The notes beneath the pieces are model-generated. The model did no database searches. It worked only from the letters and a program-made list of their open reading frames with translations, and was not told where the DNA came from. From Crambe crambe (Eukaryota > Porifera > Demospongiae > Poecilosclerida > Crambeidae): 64,000 nt of DNA. The translations under genes and the position numbers were made by a program. The stretch is taken from positions 7,308,001 through 7,372,000 of the forward strand of contig OZ004590.1 of NCBI GenBank assembly GCA_963924555.1. Direction: 5' to 3'. This document shows, in pieces, positions 1 to 11,325 of the stretch. Within the stretch, counting starts at the first letter, position 1. Each line of letters opens with the position of its first letter.

Positions 1-489
1 CGACATGCACACCAGCCTCCACTCCATTCACAGCTGCAGTGTGAAGTAGCCTTTTCCAGCACAGGCACTGCTGGAGGGACGTGGCCATATCCCATGGGGG
101 GGAGACCCCACTATCAAGAACCCTTAGGGGCACTCCACACCCCCAGGTACTCGGATTACCACCACCATCACAGCACAGGTCCACTAACTAGGAGTTGTTC
201 ATCATATGATCAACAAATGTCATCATGTATGCAACATGATCATGTGATGTCATGTGACCCCATAGCCACACCTCCTTACTCTATGCTGCCTCCTGGGCAT
301 GGTCCAACTCATAACTCAGTCTGGCGACCATATTCAGACTCAAACAGATTCACTGGATTCTACTTGTCAGACATACTGTCTGGACCCCCAGGGCATTCAC
401 CTCACCCACATAATCTCCAATTAGAGCCCACTCCACCTACAACTAGAATGGGCTCTTTTTTTGTAGATAGACTATTAGACGATTTATGA
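1..489 (+). CDS. 3' end of an unidentified His/Pro-rich protein, probable transcriptional regulator
   Basis: The reading frame is open from the first base and stops at 487-489, so this is the last exon (or part of it) of a gene starting left of the window. The visible ~162 residues are rich in His, Pro, Ser and Tyr with a short His run, typical of a disordered tail. Near the end are two short motifs, FYLSDIL and FFVDRLL, which fit the engrailed-homology-1 pattern F-x-[ILV]-x-x-[IL]-L that recruits Groucho/TLE corepressors; the second lies just before the C-terminus. That makes a DNA-binding repressor plausible, but no DNA-binding domain is in view and I do not recognise the family. AATAAA-type signals follow at about 534 and 556. 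The next gene converges on it with 98 bp between stop codons. Confidence 0.6.
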   Translation, partial: RHAHQPPLHSQLQCEVAFSSTGTAGGTWPYPMGGRPHYQEPLGALHTPRYSDYHHHHSTGPLTRSCSSYDQQMSSCMQHDHVMSCDPIATPPYSMLPPGHGPTHNSVWRPYSDSNRFTGFYLSDILSGPPGHSPHPHNLQLEPTPPTTRMGSFFVDRLLDDL

Positions 490-587
490 TTCTTACTGTA
501 CACAGTTGCACAAAATAGTCACTAAATGTTCCAATAAAAAAGTTAAGAACTGACTAATAAAAAGATTGTTCCTGAAAAGTTAGGTTT

Positions 588-2668
588 TCATATTTTCATG
601 GATTTTCGTTCAGCTATTTTATCAATGCACCTGACGGCCAGAGCTGTCCATCCTGTCTGGTGACTACGCAAAATAAGACAGTAATATGAGCATTTGCTTG
701 CTCACAACAAGTAGTTACTTAATGCACATCTACTGATCGAGGGATATAATATACATCTAGTATAGGGTAAGGATCATCACAGGTACATACCTGGCACCAC
801 ACCCCTTCCCAGTATCTCCATTGAAATATTCATAAAATAAGATGAGGTCCTTCCAATGAGGGTCCTCGGCATAACGAGGGTCTTCACCATGACATGCCCT
901 CTTCCCATTCTCATCAGCAACAAAGAGGTTAGCAATGCGATGGCAGATTTCCTGACTGACTTGGAGGAGGGTCAGCATCTTCCCAGAACCAGTGGGACAC
1001 TCCACCTTCAGCTCATCTCCATAGTAGAAGTGGTAGCGCTCAAGAGCTTCGGTTATAAGAAAATTCACTGCAAAATCATGAATATTCTTCCTCACATCAT
1101 TCAATTTTGGATGCAAAAGGTCCATGGCTAGCAACATGTGAATGTGAGATCGGCCATTGAAAAGGCTCCACTAACATGTGTAGTGTTGTGTGATACTAAC
1201 CACTTGAATGGAACTAACACAGGGTTTCATAATTAGTTCTTGGGAAGTATAGCATTACCAACACATGTCCACTCACCACAGAGCCAGATTGGACCTCTCC
1301 AGTTGCTGTTCCCCCCAAAGACGTAAGTGTTACTCTCTCCAGGAACGTAACCCACATCATACTTCTCACAACCCACGTGCATCTCAAAGGGCTGCTTCTG
1401 GTGGACCTTGGAAAGGGATCGGATCCCGTAGGGCGAGAGGAACTCATCCTCGTCCAGCATGTATTTGAGCACACTGAGAAGTCTCTCTTTAGTTGGAATA
1501 GCCAAGAGGTGGAAAAATTCACCCTGACCAAGTGTGTCCACATATGCCACCTAATAAAGATAATAATAAAAACACAATAAAATCTTTCCACCCATTGGAT
1601 TAACAAGCTTAACCTGTTTTGCCAGGTCTTTTCTGTTTTCAAGGAACCACATGAGGCGTTTCTTGAATCCAGGGAGCTTCTGGATGACTTCATCTTCCAG
1701 GACTAGGCAGGCATACAGGGGGATCAGACCCACCATTGAACGCACTCTCATCGGCACATTCTTCCCATCAAGTCTGGTATGGGGACAAATAAGAACTTCC
1801 TTTATCATTTAGAGATTAGCCAACAGATAATTAGACACTGAGACTGAGGGATCTACAGTATTGAGAAACCTGACTGTGGCAGCCTGAGCGCAGCAAAAGC
1901 GCTACTACAGGCCTGAGGGTTCTAAATACCGTAGATCTTGTTGGTCGAGCTTATTTAGAACATAGCTCTAGTAACCTGTCAATCTGTTTATGCTGACTAT
2001 GGGCACTGAGCTCAGTAGCTCCATGCCCTAAGAGCAAGGGCTACTAAGTTTGATGTTTTCCATGAGGGTACTATGACATATACTGCCCTGTAACTGACCA
2101 ATCAGATTGCTCTAGTCAGCACAGCTATATATTCAACCAGATGGTCAACCCTACCAAGTAGCGCCATTTAGTAAACTTCCAACCAGATGGTCAGCCCTAC
2201 TAAGTAACGCCATTCATAGCATCTACCAATAACTGGAATGTTGCTGGAATGTTACTGACCTGAGGTGGTCATAATAGAATCCATCTTCGTCATCCCACAA
2301 ACCTTCCTCCTTGCCTCCCAGGCTGTTCATGGCATCCACTATGAACACAAAGTGCTCAAAGAACTTGGAGGCCATGTCTTCGTAGATGGGGTCATAGTAC
2401 AGAGCCAACTCAAGGGCTATGTCCAGCATGATCACACAGAAGAATGCCATCCATGCAGTTCCATCTGCCTGCTCCAAGATTCCACCTGTGGGGAGGGGCT
2501 TCGAGCGGTCAAAGATACCTGATATTTTCAGAAAGACTAATTGATATGATTGTGTGATTGAGAGCTCATCATACCAATGTTATCAAGACCAAGAAATCCT
2601 CCAGAAAAAATGTTTCTTCCCAATGGATCTTTGCGATTCACCCACCTGAGGAAGAAGAAGGGGAGATG

Positions 2669-2724
<56 letters not shown>

Positions 2725-5313
2725 ACCAGTTGAAGTTGAGGATGAGCTTTTGAAAACACTTGGCTAGAAAGGGACCATCCCGTTGTCCCTTGGGAGCAGT
2801 CATCTTGTAGATCCTCATGACAGCCCAGGCATGGACTGGAGGATTGACGTCATCAAAAGCAAACTCATAGGCAGGAATCTGTCCATTGGGGGCCATGTAC
2901 CACTCCCTCAGAAACAGCATCAACTGCCCCTTGGCAAACTCAGGATCCACTTTAGCAAAAGGAATCATGTGGAAGGCAAGATCCCATGACGCATACTACG
3001 CAAGAAAAAGCATTTAATTCTCCATAGATTTTAAAATCATAATTGGAGAAGTAGTTGTGACTGACCCAAGGATACTCCCACTTGTCTGGCATGGATATGA
3101 TGTCCCGGTTGAAGAGGTGTGCCCAGTCCCCTGAGGCATTGCGTCCATGGAGTCTCTCTGGGGGTGGAGGAACCATTTGAGGATCACCCTCTAACCACGC
3201 CTCTATGATGTAATGGTAGAACTGCTTGGACCACAGAAGACCTAGAACAAAACAAAGATCAACATGAAGGCTGAAGAATAATCTCTCCTATGGGGCTGGA
3301 AAGAGTACCAGTTTGCTTCAATCTTCACAGACTCACTCATTTATTAACTTGTTCTACTCACTCACCTGCATAAGCCTGGCGAGAGATGAGCATCTGTTGA
3401 GGGCCCAAAGTGTTAGGAGTTATGGCTTTGTAGTAGTCATCAGCTTCACGAATACGGTCATTAAAAATGGCATCAAACTCGGGTCCAAAGGGCTTGCAGG
3501 ACAATTCCTTGTTGGTGAGTCTCATCTTGACAACCACTTCCTTCCCCCCTTCCACTTCCAGCTGGTAGTGGGGACTCACCTTGGTCCCCTTCTTGTCCGG
3601 TTTGAGGGCATCTTTCTCCTCATCAATTAGATACCTAACGATGGGGGGGGGGGGGGGGGGGGATAATCATATTCCCTTGTATAATCAGCAAAGAAATCTT
3701 CTGTCCCACTAGAGGTGGTACCTGTGGAAGGCATCCTTTGTGTATTCAGTGTAATTCTTGACCCCATAAAGACGTCTTGTGTTGGTCTCGTTCTCAGTCC
3801 AGAGGAGTTTGGGGATCTTTCCATCAGGACCTGGTCCCAGGTAGAAGTGATTCTCTGGCAAAGTTTCGTGTTTGCCCTTGATATGTCCCTCCGCTATCTC
3901 CTTCAGCATGGGTTTGGCGGTACACCCTTCATGCTTGCATCCCCAAATCCATGTGTTCCTGTACCACAGGGTCGGCAGAAGATGCACACGTGCTTTCTCC
4001 TTCCCTCGATTAGCCACAGTGATACGAATCAGAACATCCTCAGGACTGGCTTTGGAGTACTCGGCAAAGATATCCCAGTACTTTCCCTCGTCAAAGACTC
4101 CCGTGTCCTCCAGCTCATACTCCAACTCATGGACACTGCGTTTCCTATTTTCCTCCACCAGCTTGCCGTAGGGGTACTCTCCCTGTGGATACTTGTACAG
4201 TCCCTTCATATAGGAGTGAGTAGGGGTGGAGTCCAAATAGTAATAGCACTCCTTGGCGTCCTCTCCATGGTTCCCCTCTGTACCCGTCAATCCAAAGATC
4301 CGTTCCTTCAAGATGGGGTCCTTCTCATTCCACAGAGCCACTGAAAAACAGAGTCGGCACTGGCGATCACAGATTCCCATCAGTCCGTCTTCACCCCAGC
4401 GGTATGCACGCGAACGAGCATGGTCATGGGGGAAATAATCCCAACTGGAGAATGAGGGAGGAGGAGGAGGAGGAGGGGAGGGGGAGAAGAGGGGGGAGGA
4501 GGAGGAGGATGAGGGGGAGAAGAGGGAGGGAGAGGATGAGGGGGAGGAGGAGGATGAGGGGGAGAAGAGGGAGGGGAAGGAGGAGGAGGAGGGGAGGGGG
4601 AGAAGAGGGAGGGAAAGGAGGAGGAGGAGGGGAGGGGGAGAAGAGGGAGGGAGAGGATGAGGGGGAGAAGAGGGAGGGAGAGGATGAGAGGGAGAAGAGG
4701 GAGGGGAAGGAGGAGGAGGAGAAGAGGGAGGGAGAGGATGAGGGGGAGAAGAGGGAGGGGAAGGAGGAGGAGGAGGAGGAGGAGGGAGAGAAAAATCGAT
4801 TGGAACTCTGCACTAATTGTAAATTCATACTTACCAGGACCCGCCAGAGGAATAGTCCTCCCTGACAGTGGCCCACTGCCTCTCACTCAAGTAAGGCCCC
4901 CATCTCTTCCAGTTGGCTATCCTGTCCTTGTCCTGGGTCAGTCTGTGTGACTCTGCAGAGGAAATATCCAAACCCACCACTGTCTTGGCACGAGTGAATG
5001 CTCCCTTGGCCAGTGCAGCTCTGGAAACAGGTGGGGATGGTTTGGTGGGTGGGGTTGTAGGAGAAGGCACTTTGCTCTGGCTAGCAGAGATGCTACTGCT
5101 GGACTTGGTTTCTCCTCCTGCTCTGGAAACAGGTGGTGAAGGTTTTGTGGGTGGGTTTGTAGGAGAAGGCCCCGTGGACACCTTGCTCTGGCTAGCAGAG
5201 GTGCTACTGCTGGACTTGGTTTCCCCTCCTCCCCTGCCCGATGATGTGGTGATGGTTGTCTTGCCTGCAGTAGGAGGGAATCTCCCTCCAGACCCTGTCT
5301 TCTTCGAGGACAT
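588..5313 (-). CDS. GH63-like glycoside hydrolase, bacterial-type glucosidase family
   Basis: Eleven exons: 588-663, 791-1067, 1277-1550, 1614-1773, 2260-2518, 2575-2645, 2727-2995, 3066-3241, 3366-3634, 3722-4444, 4835-5313; sum 3033 nt, 1010 residues. The first ~100 residues are Ser/Thr/Pro/Lys-rich with a repeated block and no signal peptide, so a cytosolic protein is likely. The catalytic part begins near [20 protein letters not shown], continues through [20 protein letters not shown] and [16 protein letters not shown], then [20 protein letters not shown] and GPIW, and ends [12 protein letters not shown]. These are hallmark stretches of the large bacterial 'glucosidase' group with an MGH1/GH63-like (alpha/alpha)6 barrel, not of the ER glucosidase I (MOGS) of animals. 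The substrate is unknown; trimming of an alpha-glucoside is the family expectation. Introns hold a polypurine repeat, a CT repeat and a G run. It is divergent from the GPCR gene (243 bp). Identification of the family is firm, the substrate is not. Confidence 0.88.
1850..1937. mobile_element. Imperfect 88-bp hairpin in the long GH63-like intron
   Basis: The ends GATCTACAGTATTGAGAA and TTCTAAATACCGTAGATC are near reverse complements, and complementarity continues imperfectly inwards to GAGCGC/GCGCT around a short loop. It sits in a 486-bp intron (1774-2259), which also carries two ~37-bp direct repeats beginning CAACCAGATGGTCA at about 2134 and 2180. A decayed non-autonomous element is plausible. 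Confidence 0.45.
2673..2722. repeat. (CT)n microsatellite in a GH63-like intron
   Basis: About 25 CT units immediately beside the splice donor of exon 2727-2995 (read as GA on the gene strand). Confidence 0.95.
3643..3662. repeat. G homopolymer run in a GH63-like intron
   Basis: A run of 20 G on the plus strand; on the gene strand it is a C run upstream of the acceptor of exon 3366-3634. Confidence 0.95.
4450..4790. repeat. ~340-bp polypurine GGA/GGGAGA repeat, first GH63-like intron
   Basis: Almost pure A/G on the plus strand, built from GGA, GAGG and a longer AGAAGAGGGAGGG-type unit. On the gene strand it is a pyrimidine block directly upstream of the acceptor of exon 3722-4444. Long purine/pyrimidine tracts with mirror symmetry can form triplexes. 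Apparent Pro/Ser/Leu- or Glu/Arg-rich reading frames here are repeat artefacts. Confidence 0.95.
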
Positions 5314-5556
5314 GATTTCACCTCACCCGCTCAGTACCTACCGCAGCTGCTTGCAAAAAGCGGAAGTGGAAGAAATAAGATCAGGAAACAGGGCCGCTCA
5401 ATCTATACGTACGTGGGCGTTAGTTAGCCCTAGATCCTCCTCTTTTGTCTTATTCATTGTGTTTGTGCAGCAATTCACGTCTATTGGATATTTCTAGACT
5501 GCCATAAATACCGTTAGCTGGATAACACAAGCTAAAGAATCTACGTTAGACGTCTA
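5314..5556. promoter_or_regulatory. Shared head-to-head promoter region, GH63-like gene / adhesion GPCR
   Basis: 243 bp between divergent start codons must hold both transcription starts unless 5' UTR exons lie inside the neighbours. No TATA box stands out. Confidence 0.55.
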
Positions 5557-8500
5557 ATGGCGGCTATGATGAGCTGGAGAATGAAGGCCTTGTTAAAGCT
5601 AGTTTTTATCTGCTTTCTTTTGAAAAGCAGCTGGTCTCAATGTCCCGATACTTTTACCCTATCATCATGCGGTTGTTCTGATCTGGGAGCTAGCCAGATA
5701 AGGATCACCTGCAATGCTGTATCCCTCAGTGCTGTCGTGGAGGCTCTTGGAACCGAATCAGCTCGAGTTAGGATACTGTGAGTGAGATAGAAACTAGCTA
5801 GGCTAGGATAGTAGTAGCTCGCTGGCTAGGTAAGGGAATGAGTGTTGATTTTGTATGCAGAGCAATAAGAAATGCTACTGAAACATATCTTGCTGCTGGC
5901 ACTTTCTCGGGTTTTACTGCTCTGGAAAGTTTGTGAGTTATGGTTACAAGATAGCTAGCTAGACTCTGTGCAGTGTTCACTGATAAACTTTCACCTCCAG
6001 AACAATTGTTTGCTCGCCAATAGAAAGGATAGAACCCGCTGCCTTCGATTCACTTGCAAATCTTCAGCTTCTGTAAGCAACTCTGTTTGTCCACCCAATA
6101 CCTAGCTTTGGACTTTTGTATTCTCTAGTGATTTGAGAGATAACAGGATCCGTTGGCTTTCCAGGTCTTCCCTGATGGGAGTGGGAAGCTCTTTAATGCG
6201 ATTGTAAATAAAATTTTCTCTCTCTCTTGATTTTCTCTTCATGCTTCATTCCTCACTAGATATCTTGATAATAATGCTCTGCAAAGCTTAAGAAGTGATC
6301 TCCAACCTCTCTTTGCATCTGTATGGGAACTGTAAGTAGCTCAGGCTTAGGTAGCTAAGATGAGATTGTTACCTTTTCTGCAGGAGACTCTCGACTAATG
6401 CCCACTTAATATGCGACTGCCACCTGAGCTGGCTTGCCACGTTCATCACCAACACTTCTGGCTCTTCTACAATAGTACACAACAACTTGAACTGCAGCAT
6501 CCCACGTCACACTGCCATCACTGACCCAACCCTCAATTTCAGCTCTTCAGAATGCCAAAGTATGCCATGTGTGAAAGAAAAGAAAAATCCATAGCTCATT
6601 GCATTGCTATTATTCATTGAATAGCAAACCTCCACTTTCTGCAGGTATTTGCCAACTGGGCTACCACAACTGTGACCCAAATGCGGACTGTTCTGTACTG
6701 GGTAATGCGACACAGTGTGCCTGTAGAGAAGGTTTTTCTGGAGACGGCATTCACTGTACTGCTGTGAGGAACCCATGCGACGATCCAACAGCATGTCATC
6801 ACAATGCCACCTGCACTCCAAATTACACTAACCAAACTGTAACTTGCAACTGCTTGATGGATTTCTCAGGAAATGGTCGAGTGTGTGTATCTATTGATCC
6901 CTGCATCGAAGCTGTGTGTCATGTTAATGCCAGCTGTTTGGCGAATGGAACTTGTGTCTGTAATCCTGGCTTCACTGGGAATGGCAGAAATTGTTTGCCA
7001 GTAGTGATTGATCCCTGCATCGAAGCTGTGTGTCATGTTAATGCCAGCTGTTTGGCGAATGGAACGTGTGTCTGTAATCCTGGCTTCACTGGGAATGGCA
7101 GAAATTGTTTGCCAGTAGTGATTGATCTATGCTCTACCATCGTGTGTAATGCAAATGCAAGCTGCCTAGATGGAAGTTGTCGTTGTAATCCTGGCTTCAC
7201 TGGGAATGGCAGAAGTTGTTCACCAGTAGTAATCGATCCATGTTCTAGCATCATGTGCAGTGCAAATGCCAGCTGTTTGGCAGATGGAATGTGTGTCTGT
7301 AATCCTGGCTTTACTGGGAATGGCAGAAATTGTTCGCCGGTGATTGATCCATGCTCTAACATCATCTGCAGTGCAAATGAAAGCTGCGTGGATGGAAGTT
7401 GTCGTTGCAATCCTGGCTTCACAAGAGAGAGTTCTATCTGTGTTCCAATGCCCCCATGTGCTGGACTGACATGCCACAACAAAGCAAGATGCTCGGTGAA
7501 CACTTGTGTTTGTCTCGTTGGCTACACTGGAGATGGATATATGAACTGTTTGCCTATAGACCCGTGTACCGATGTCACATGTCACACTAATGCAGTGTGT
7601 GTGAATGCCACTTGTGTCTGTCGCGAAAACTTTACTGGAGAGCCTTCGAATTGTGTACCAATTGATCCATGCTTGGGAGTCACCTGTAACGTTAATGCTA
7701 GTTGTGAAGCTGGCACTTGTTCTTGTCTTACCGGTTTTACTGGGGATGGACAAGATTGTGAACAGATAGATCCATGTGCTGGAGTCCTGTGTGATGGTAA
7801 TGCAAGATGTCTTGATGGAAGATGTCACTGCAACATGGGTTTCTCTGGCAACGGCCAACGCTGCACCCTAATCACTCCCTGTGCCCTCACCCCATGCCAT
7901 TCTAATGCAACTTGCATTCAGAACCAGAATGAAGCTGAGACTTGCGGCTGTAACCCTGGATTCATGGGGAATGGTTTGACCTGCATATCAGAGGAGGAGT
8001 GTAGGCAAATGTGTCGTGCTGAGGAGATAAGTGTCATCTGCTCTGTGAGAGAAGGAAGTAGACTTCTTTGTGAGTCTGAACAACTCGTCATTCTTCGTAA
8101 TCAGGTAACTTACTGTTGAATTCCCAATCCATATTGTTATATTCCTATTTCCAATTATACGAACAGCTCTCAGATTTGGTTCTAAATTCATCCGGCCTGA
8201 GAACCTTCACCAATGACTTGGCTGCCATAGCAACCAATACCACATATTTCGGGGATGTTCCTATCCTGATTGACCTGTTGTTTGACACTCTATCCTTCAT
8301 CTCCAGGACTTCAAGCTCAGTAGATTCTTCATCGTTCACAGTGAGCTACACTATGCATGTTATTATTATACAAGTAATCACATTCCACGAACTTAGGATC
8401 TTATCACTGTGGGCAGTAAACTCTTGGACTCCAGCAAGCATTCTCTGTGGTTTCAGTTGAATCAGGTGGCTAAATAAATATTCAGAACTCCAGCTACATT

Positions 8501-11157
8501 GTGTGACTGTGTATTTCTTGTGTTTGTTCAGACAGAGGTGGTTGATCATGTGACCAGACTTCTACGAGGTCTAGAGCGGATAGGGGAGGCCATCTTGCTT
8601 CAAACTAACACTTCAGGACAAAGAGTTCATCGCTCTGACAATGTTGGTAAGAGTAACTATTTAGTGCTCTGTAACTATGGCCTTACCTGTACTCTTTAAA
8701 AAACAACAACAACAGCTGTTATAGTTGTAAGACCAGATTGCGAGAGTGAAGGTGACTTTACCTTCTCATCAGATGTTCTCAGTGATGGTGATGGAAGAGA
8801 GAGAAGTGGAAACAGCTCCATCATCCTCCCTCGCTCCGTCTTTGGGATGGAGAACAACTGTTCAGACGTGGGTATAGTAGTGGTGATATATGATGATGTG
8901 GGGCCTCTCCTCTCCACAGACCAGTTCATCCCCAATATGTGCCCACCACCTCCTCCTCCTCCTCTCGCCCATGGAAAATGGTACATTCCATCATAGGTCG
9001 TTGCCATAGCTACATAACTAAGTCATGTGATCGTCCATACAGTAATTGGTACACGACGTCATCTAACTGCTCCAATCAGACTGTGGATGGTGTGGTCCTC
9101 TCAGCTTCTGTAGTCACCACTGCCAATAGTAGTAACACAGAAAGAGTCAACACATCTGTTCTCCTGGAGCCTGTTAGGATTGCATTCCAGCACACTAGTT
9201 CTGAACCATCCAATCCCTCATGTGCCTTCCTCAATGAACGTCGAGTGCACTTGGAGGAGGCGGCATGGCTGACAGAGAGGTGTCGGGTGGTAGAAGAGGA
9301 GAGTAACAACCTTCGGACTGTATGCGAGTGCTATCACTTGACTAGCTTTGCTCTTCTGCTGAGTCCAACAGGAGATGTGGTAAGTCTAAATGCATCCCAG
9401 GGAGTAGCTAGACCATAGACCTTAAGGAGAAATTTGTTCCCTTTTCAGTCAACGAATATACCTTTACAAATTGTGTCGAAGATTGGCTTGAGCATCTCCA
9501 TCATATGTCTGCTCATCACCATCATTCTCCTCTTCTCTCTCAAGTGAGTGTTGCTCAGCTCCAGTTTCACCACTTTATCTGTTGTTCCTGTGAGCAGACT
9601 GGACACAAAGAAGCTGCACCACATCCATCGACAGTTGGCACTGGCTCTGTGTCTTGCTCAAACCTTGTTCCTAGTTGGAGTGGATCGGACTCTTGTACAG
9701 AGCCCAGATGGAGTGTGTACCGCCATTGCAGCTCTTCTCCACTATCTCTTTCTGTGCACCTTTTCCTGGCAATTAGTGGAGGGTGTCCATCTTTACATCT
9801 TTGTGGTGAAAGTGTTCTATAATGAGCGGGTGGTGTGGCTGTACTACCCCCTGGCATGGGGACTCCCAGCTGTCGTGGTGGCCATAACTCTTGGCATTCG
9901 GTTCTGTAATTACGGATCAGAACATTTGTAAGTCCATGATCTGATGAGTTCAAGATATGCTGTCAGTCTGTTTATATATCACATGCAGTTGTTGGATCAC
10001 GGAGGGTGATGGGGCGAACTGGGCCTTCCATGGACCAGTCCTTGCCATTATTGTTGTGAGTTGTTGTTTTTTTTGTTTGTTTGTTTGTTTGTTTTTGTTG
10101 TTTGTTTTTTTATTCTACTAAACTCCCTGGTTCCCTTGCTCACCATCATTCCCCCTTTAGGTCAACATGGTAATCATGTTCATCATCACATACGTCATCG
10201 TGAAGGCAGCCAAGAAGAAGGAGAACCCAGACACCTGCTTATTGTGGTAAGTGAGTTCCCTTGTCTCGATAACCCTCATATGACCACCTCCCCTTCTCTA
10301 CTTAGCACACTCTTCCATGCTTCTCTTGTGTTAGTTCCAGTGTTGGGTGTGGGTTGGGTGCTGGGTTTCTTTGTTGTAGGAACCAGCACCATATCTGAAG
10401 TTATTGAATGGCTCTTCACCATCTTCATCACACTCCAAGGATTCATGTTATTCTTGATGCATTGTGTCCTCAACAGAGAAGTGAGTGAGCTCCTGCATAA
10501 TGGACACATTTGTTTTGAGTTTGTCCCTCTTTTGGAGGTTATTGTATTGAGTGCACTTCTATAGTTAGCTATCTAGATTGTCTCTTGTTTTGAGAGGTTT
10601 GTCCTCTTTCAGAGTGTCCTTGGTTGGAGGTTTTGTTGCGATCTGAATCTCTGCATGTTTAGGTTCGGAGGGCTTTCCTTGTGGCCATTGGCTGTCGAGA
10701 AGCAGCAAAGAAACAAGAGACGGTGCAGAACATGAGGAGATCAAGCATGGCCTACATCCGCAGGAGATCCAGCACCACTAAACTGATGCAAGCTAAGGAA
10801 CTCCAGTTTAACACCTTGTTCTTCAAGACCAACAAGAAAGGCTTGATTCCAGAGTTCAGTAGCAACTCTTCAGATAGTGTAAGTAGATGTCTATACTTCT
10901 AACAAGGGGCAGACAGATCATACCTCATTCCTTTATCTGTACTGTTTCAGGATACAGTTTTGCCTGGAAACTTCTTGATGGCTCGTCCTAGCATTTCAAG
11001 TACCAGCAGACTTCCCCTGATACAAGAGTCTGCGGAAGACGAATACAGCCTCCCTGACTCTGTTCCCTCCACACCTGTCCTGCAAACCAGCAGGAACAAT
11101 GAGCAGATGCAAACAGTCAAATCTACTGTAGCCACATCCTTTCATGCTCAGACATGA
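5557..11157 (+). CDS. Adhesion GPCR with LRR, 12 EGF-like domains, GAIN/GPS and 7TM
   Basis: Eighteen exons: 5557-5777, 5861-5932, 6001-6072, 6129-6203, 6260-6331, 6384-6559, 6645-8104, 8167-8340, 8532-8646, 8716-8938, 9010-9379, 9449-9543, 9598-9927, 9989-10055, 10161-10246, 10306-10480, 10663-10878, 10951-11157; 1401 residues. Order: signal peptide (~1-27), LRR N-cap, leucine-rich repeats carried by 72-75 bp exons of identical phase (one repeat per exon), LRR C-cap (ICDCHLSWL), twelve EGF-like modules in one 1.46-kb exon, a GAIN-like region, GPS motif CECYHLTSFALLL near residue 1000 (expected self-cleavage between L and T), seven membrane segments, and a basic tail (RRSSMAYIRRRSS). It is a plasma-membrane receptor of the class B2 type; ligand and G protein are unknown. 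The junction 8938/9010 is the least certain: other splice pairs could keep frame. Poly(A) signal near 11279. Confidence 0.88.
6893..7120 (+). repeat. Near-identical tandem duplication of one EGF-coding unit
   Basis: Two adjacent 114-bp units (6893-7006 and 7007-7120) inside the EGF exon of the adhesion GPCR differ by a single base that I can see (T versus G in an AAC-T/G-TGT context near 6950 and 7064). The change is synonymous. Each encodes a complete EGF-like module beginning IDPCIEAVC. Other EGF modules in the exon are much more diverged. Confidence 0.9.
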
Positions 11158-11325
11158 CATGCCCTCAACAAAAATATCAATAACACAATCTCAATAACTC
11201 TCTCATGTTTTTAAAAAGATTTATACCATCATGATATGAAGTATTTAAATTAAGATAACATTCACCAGGTCTTGGTATAATAAATATTAAATATCATGTG
11301 GGGTTGATGAAGATGACCAATCAGG

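Noticed and set aside
4380-4886. Long Pro/Ser/Leu-rich (minus) and Glu/Arg/Gly-rich (plus) reading frames
   Set aside because: They are translations of the GGA-type polypurine repeat inside an intron of the GH63-like gene; splice sites at 4834 and 4445 remove it and restore the conserved frame.
7033-7858. Two long minus-strand reading frames opposite the EGF exon
   Set aside because: They are shadows of a Cys-rich repeated coding exon; the plus frame has twelve EGF modules with all cysteines in place.
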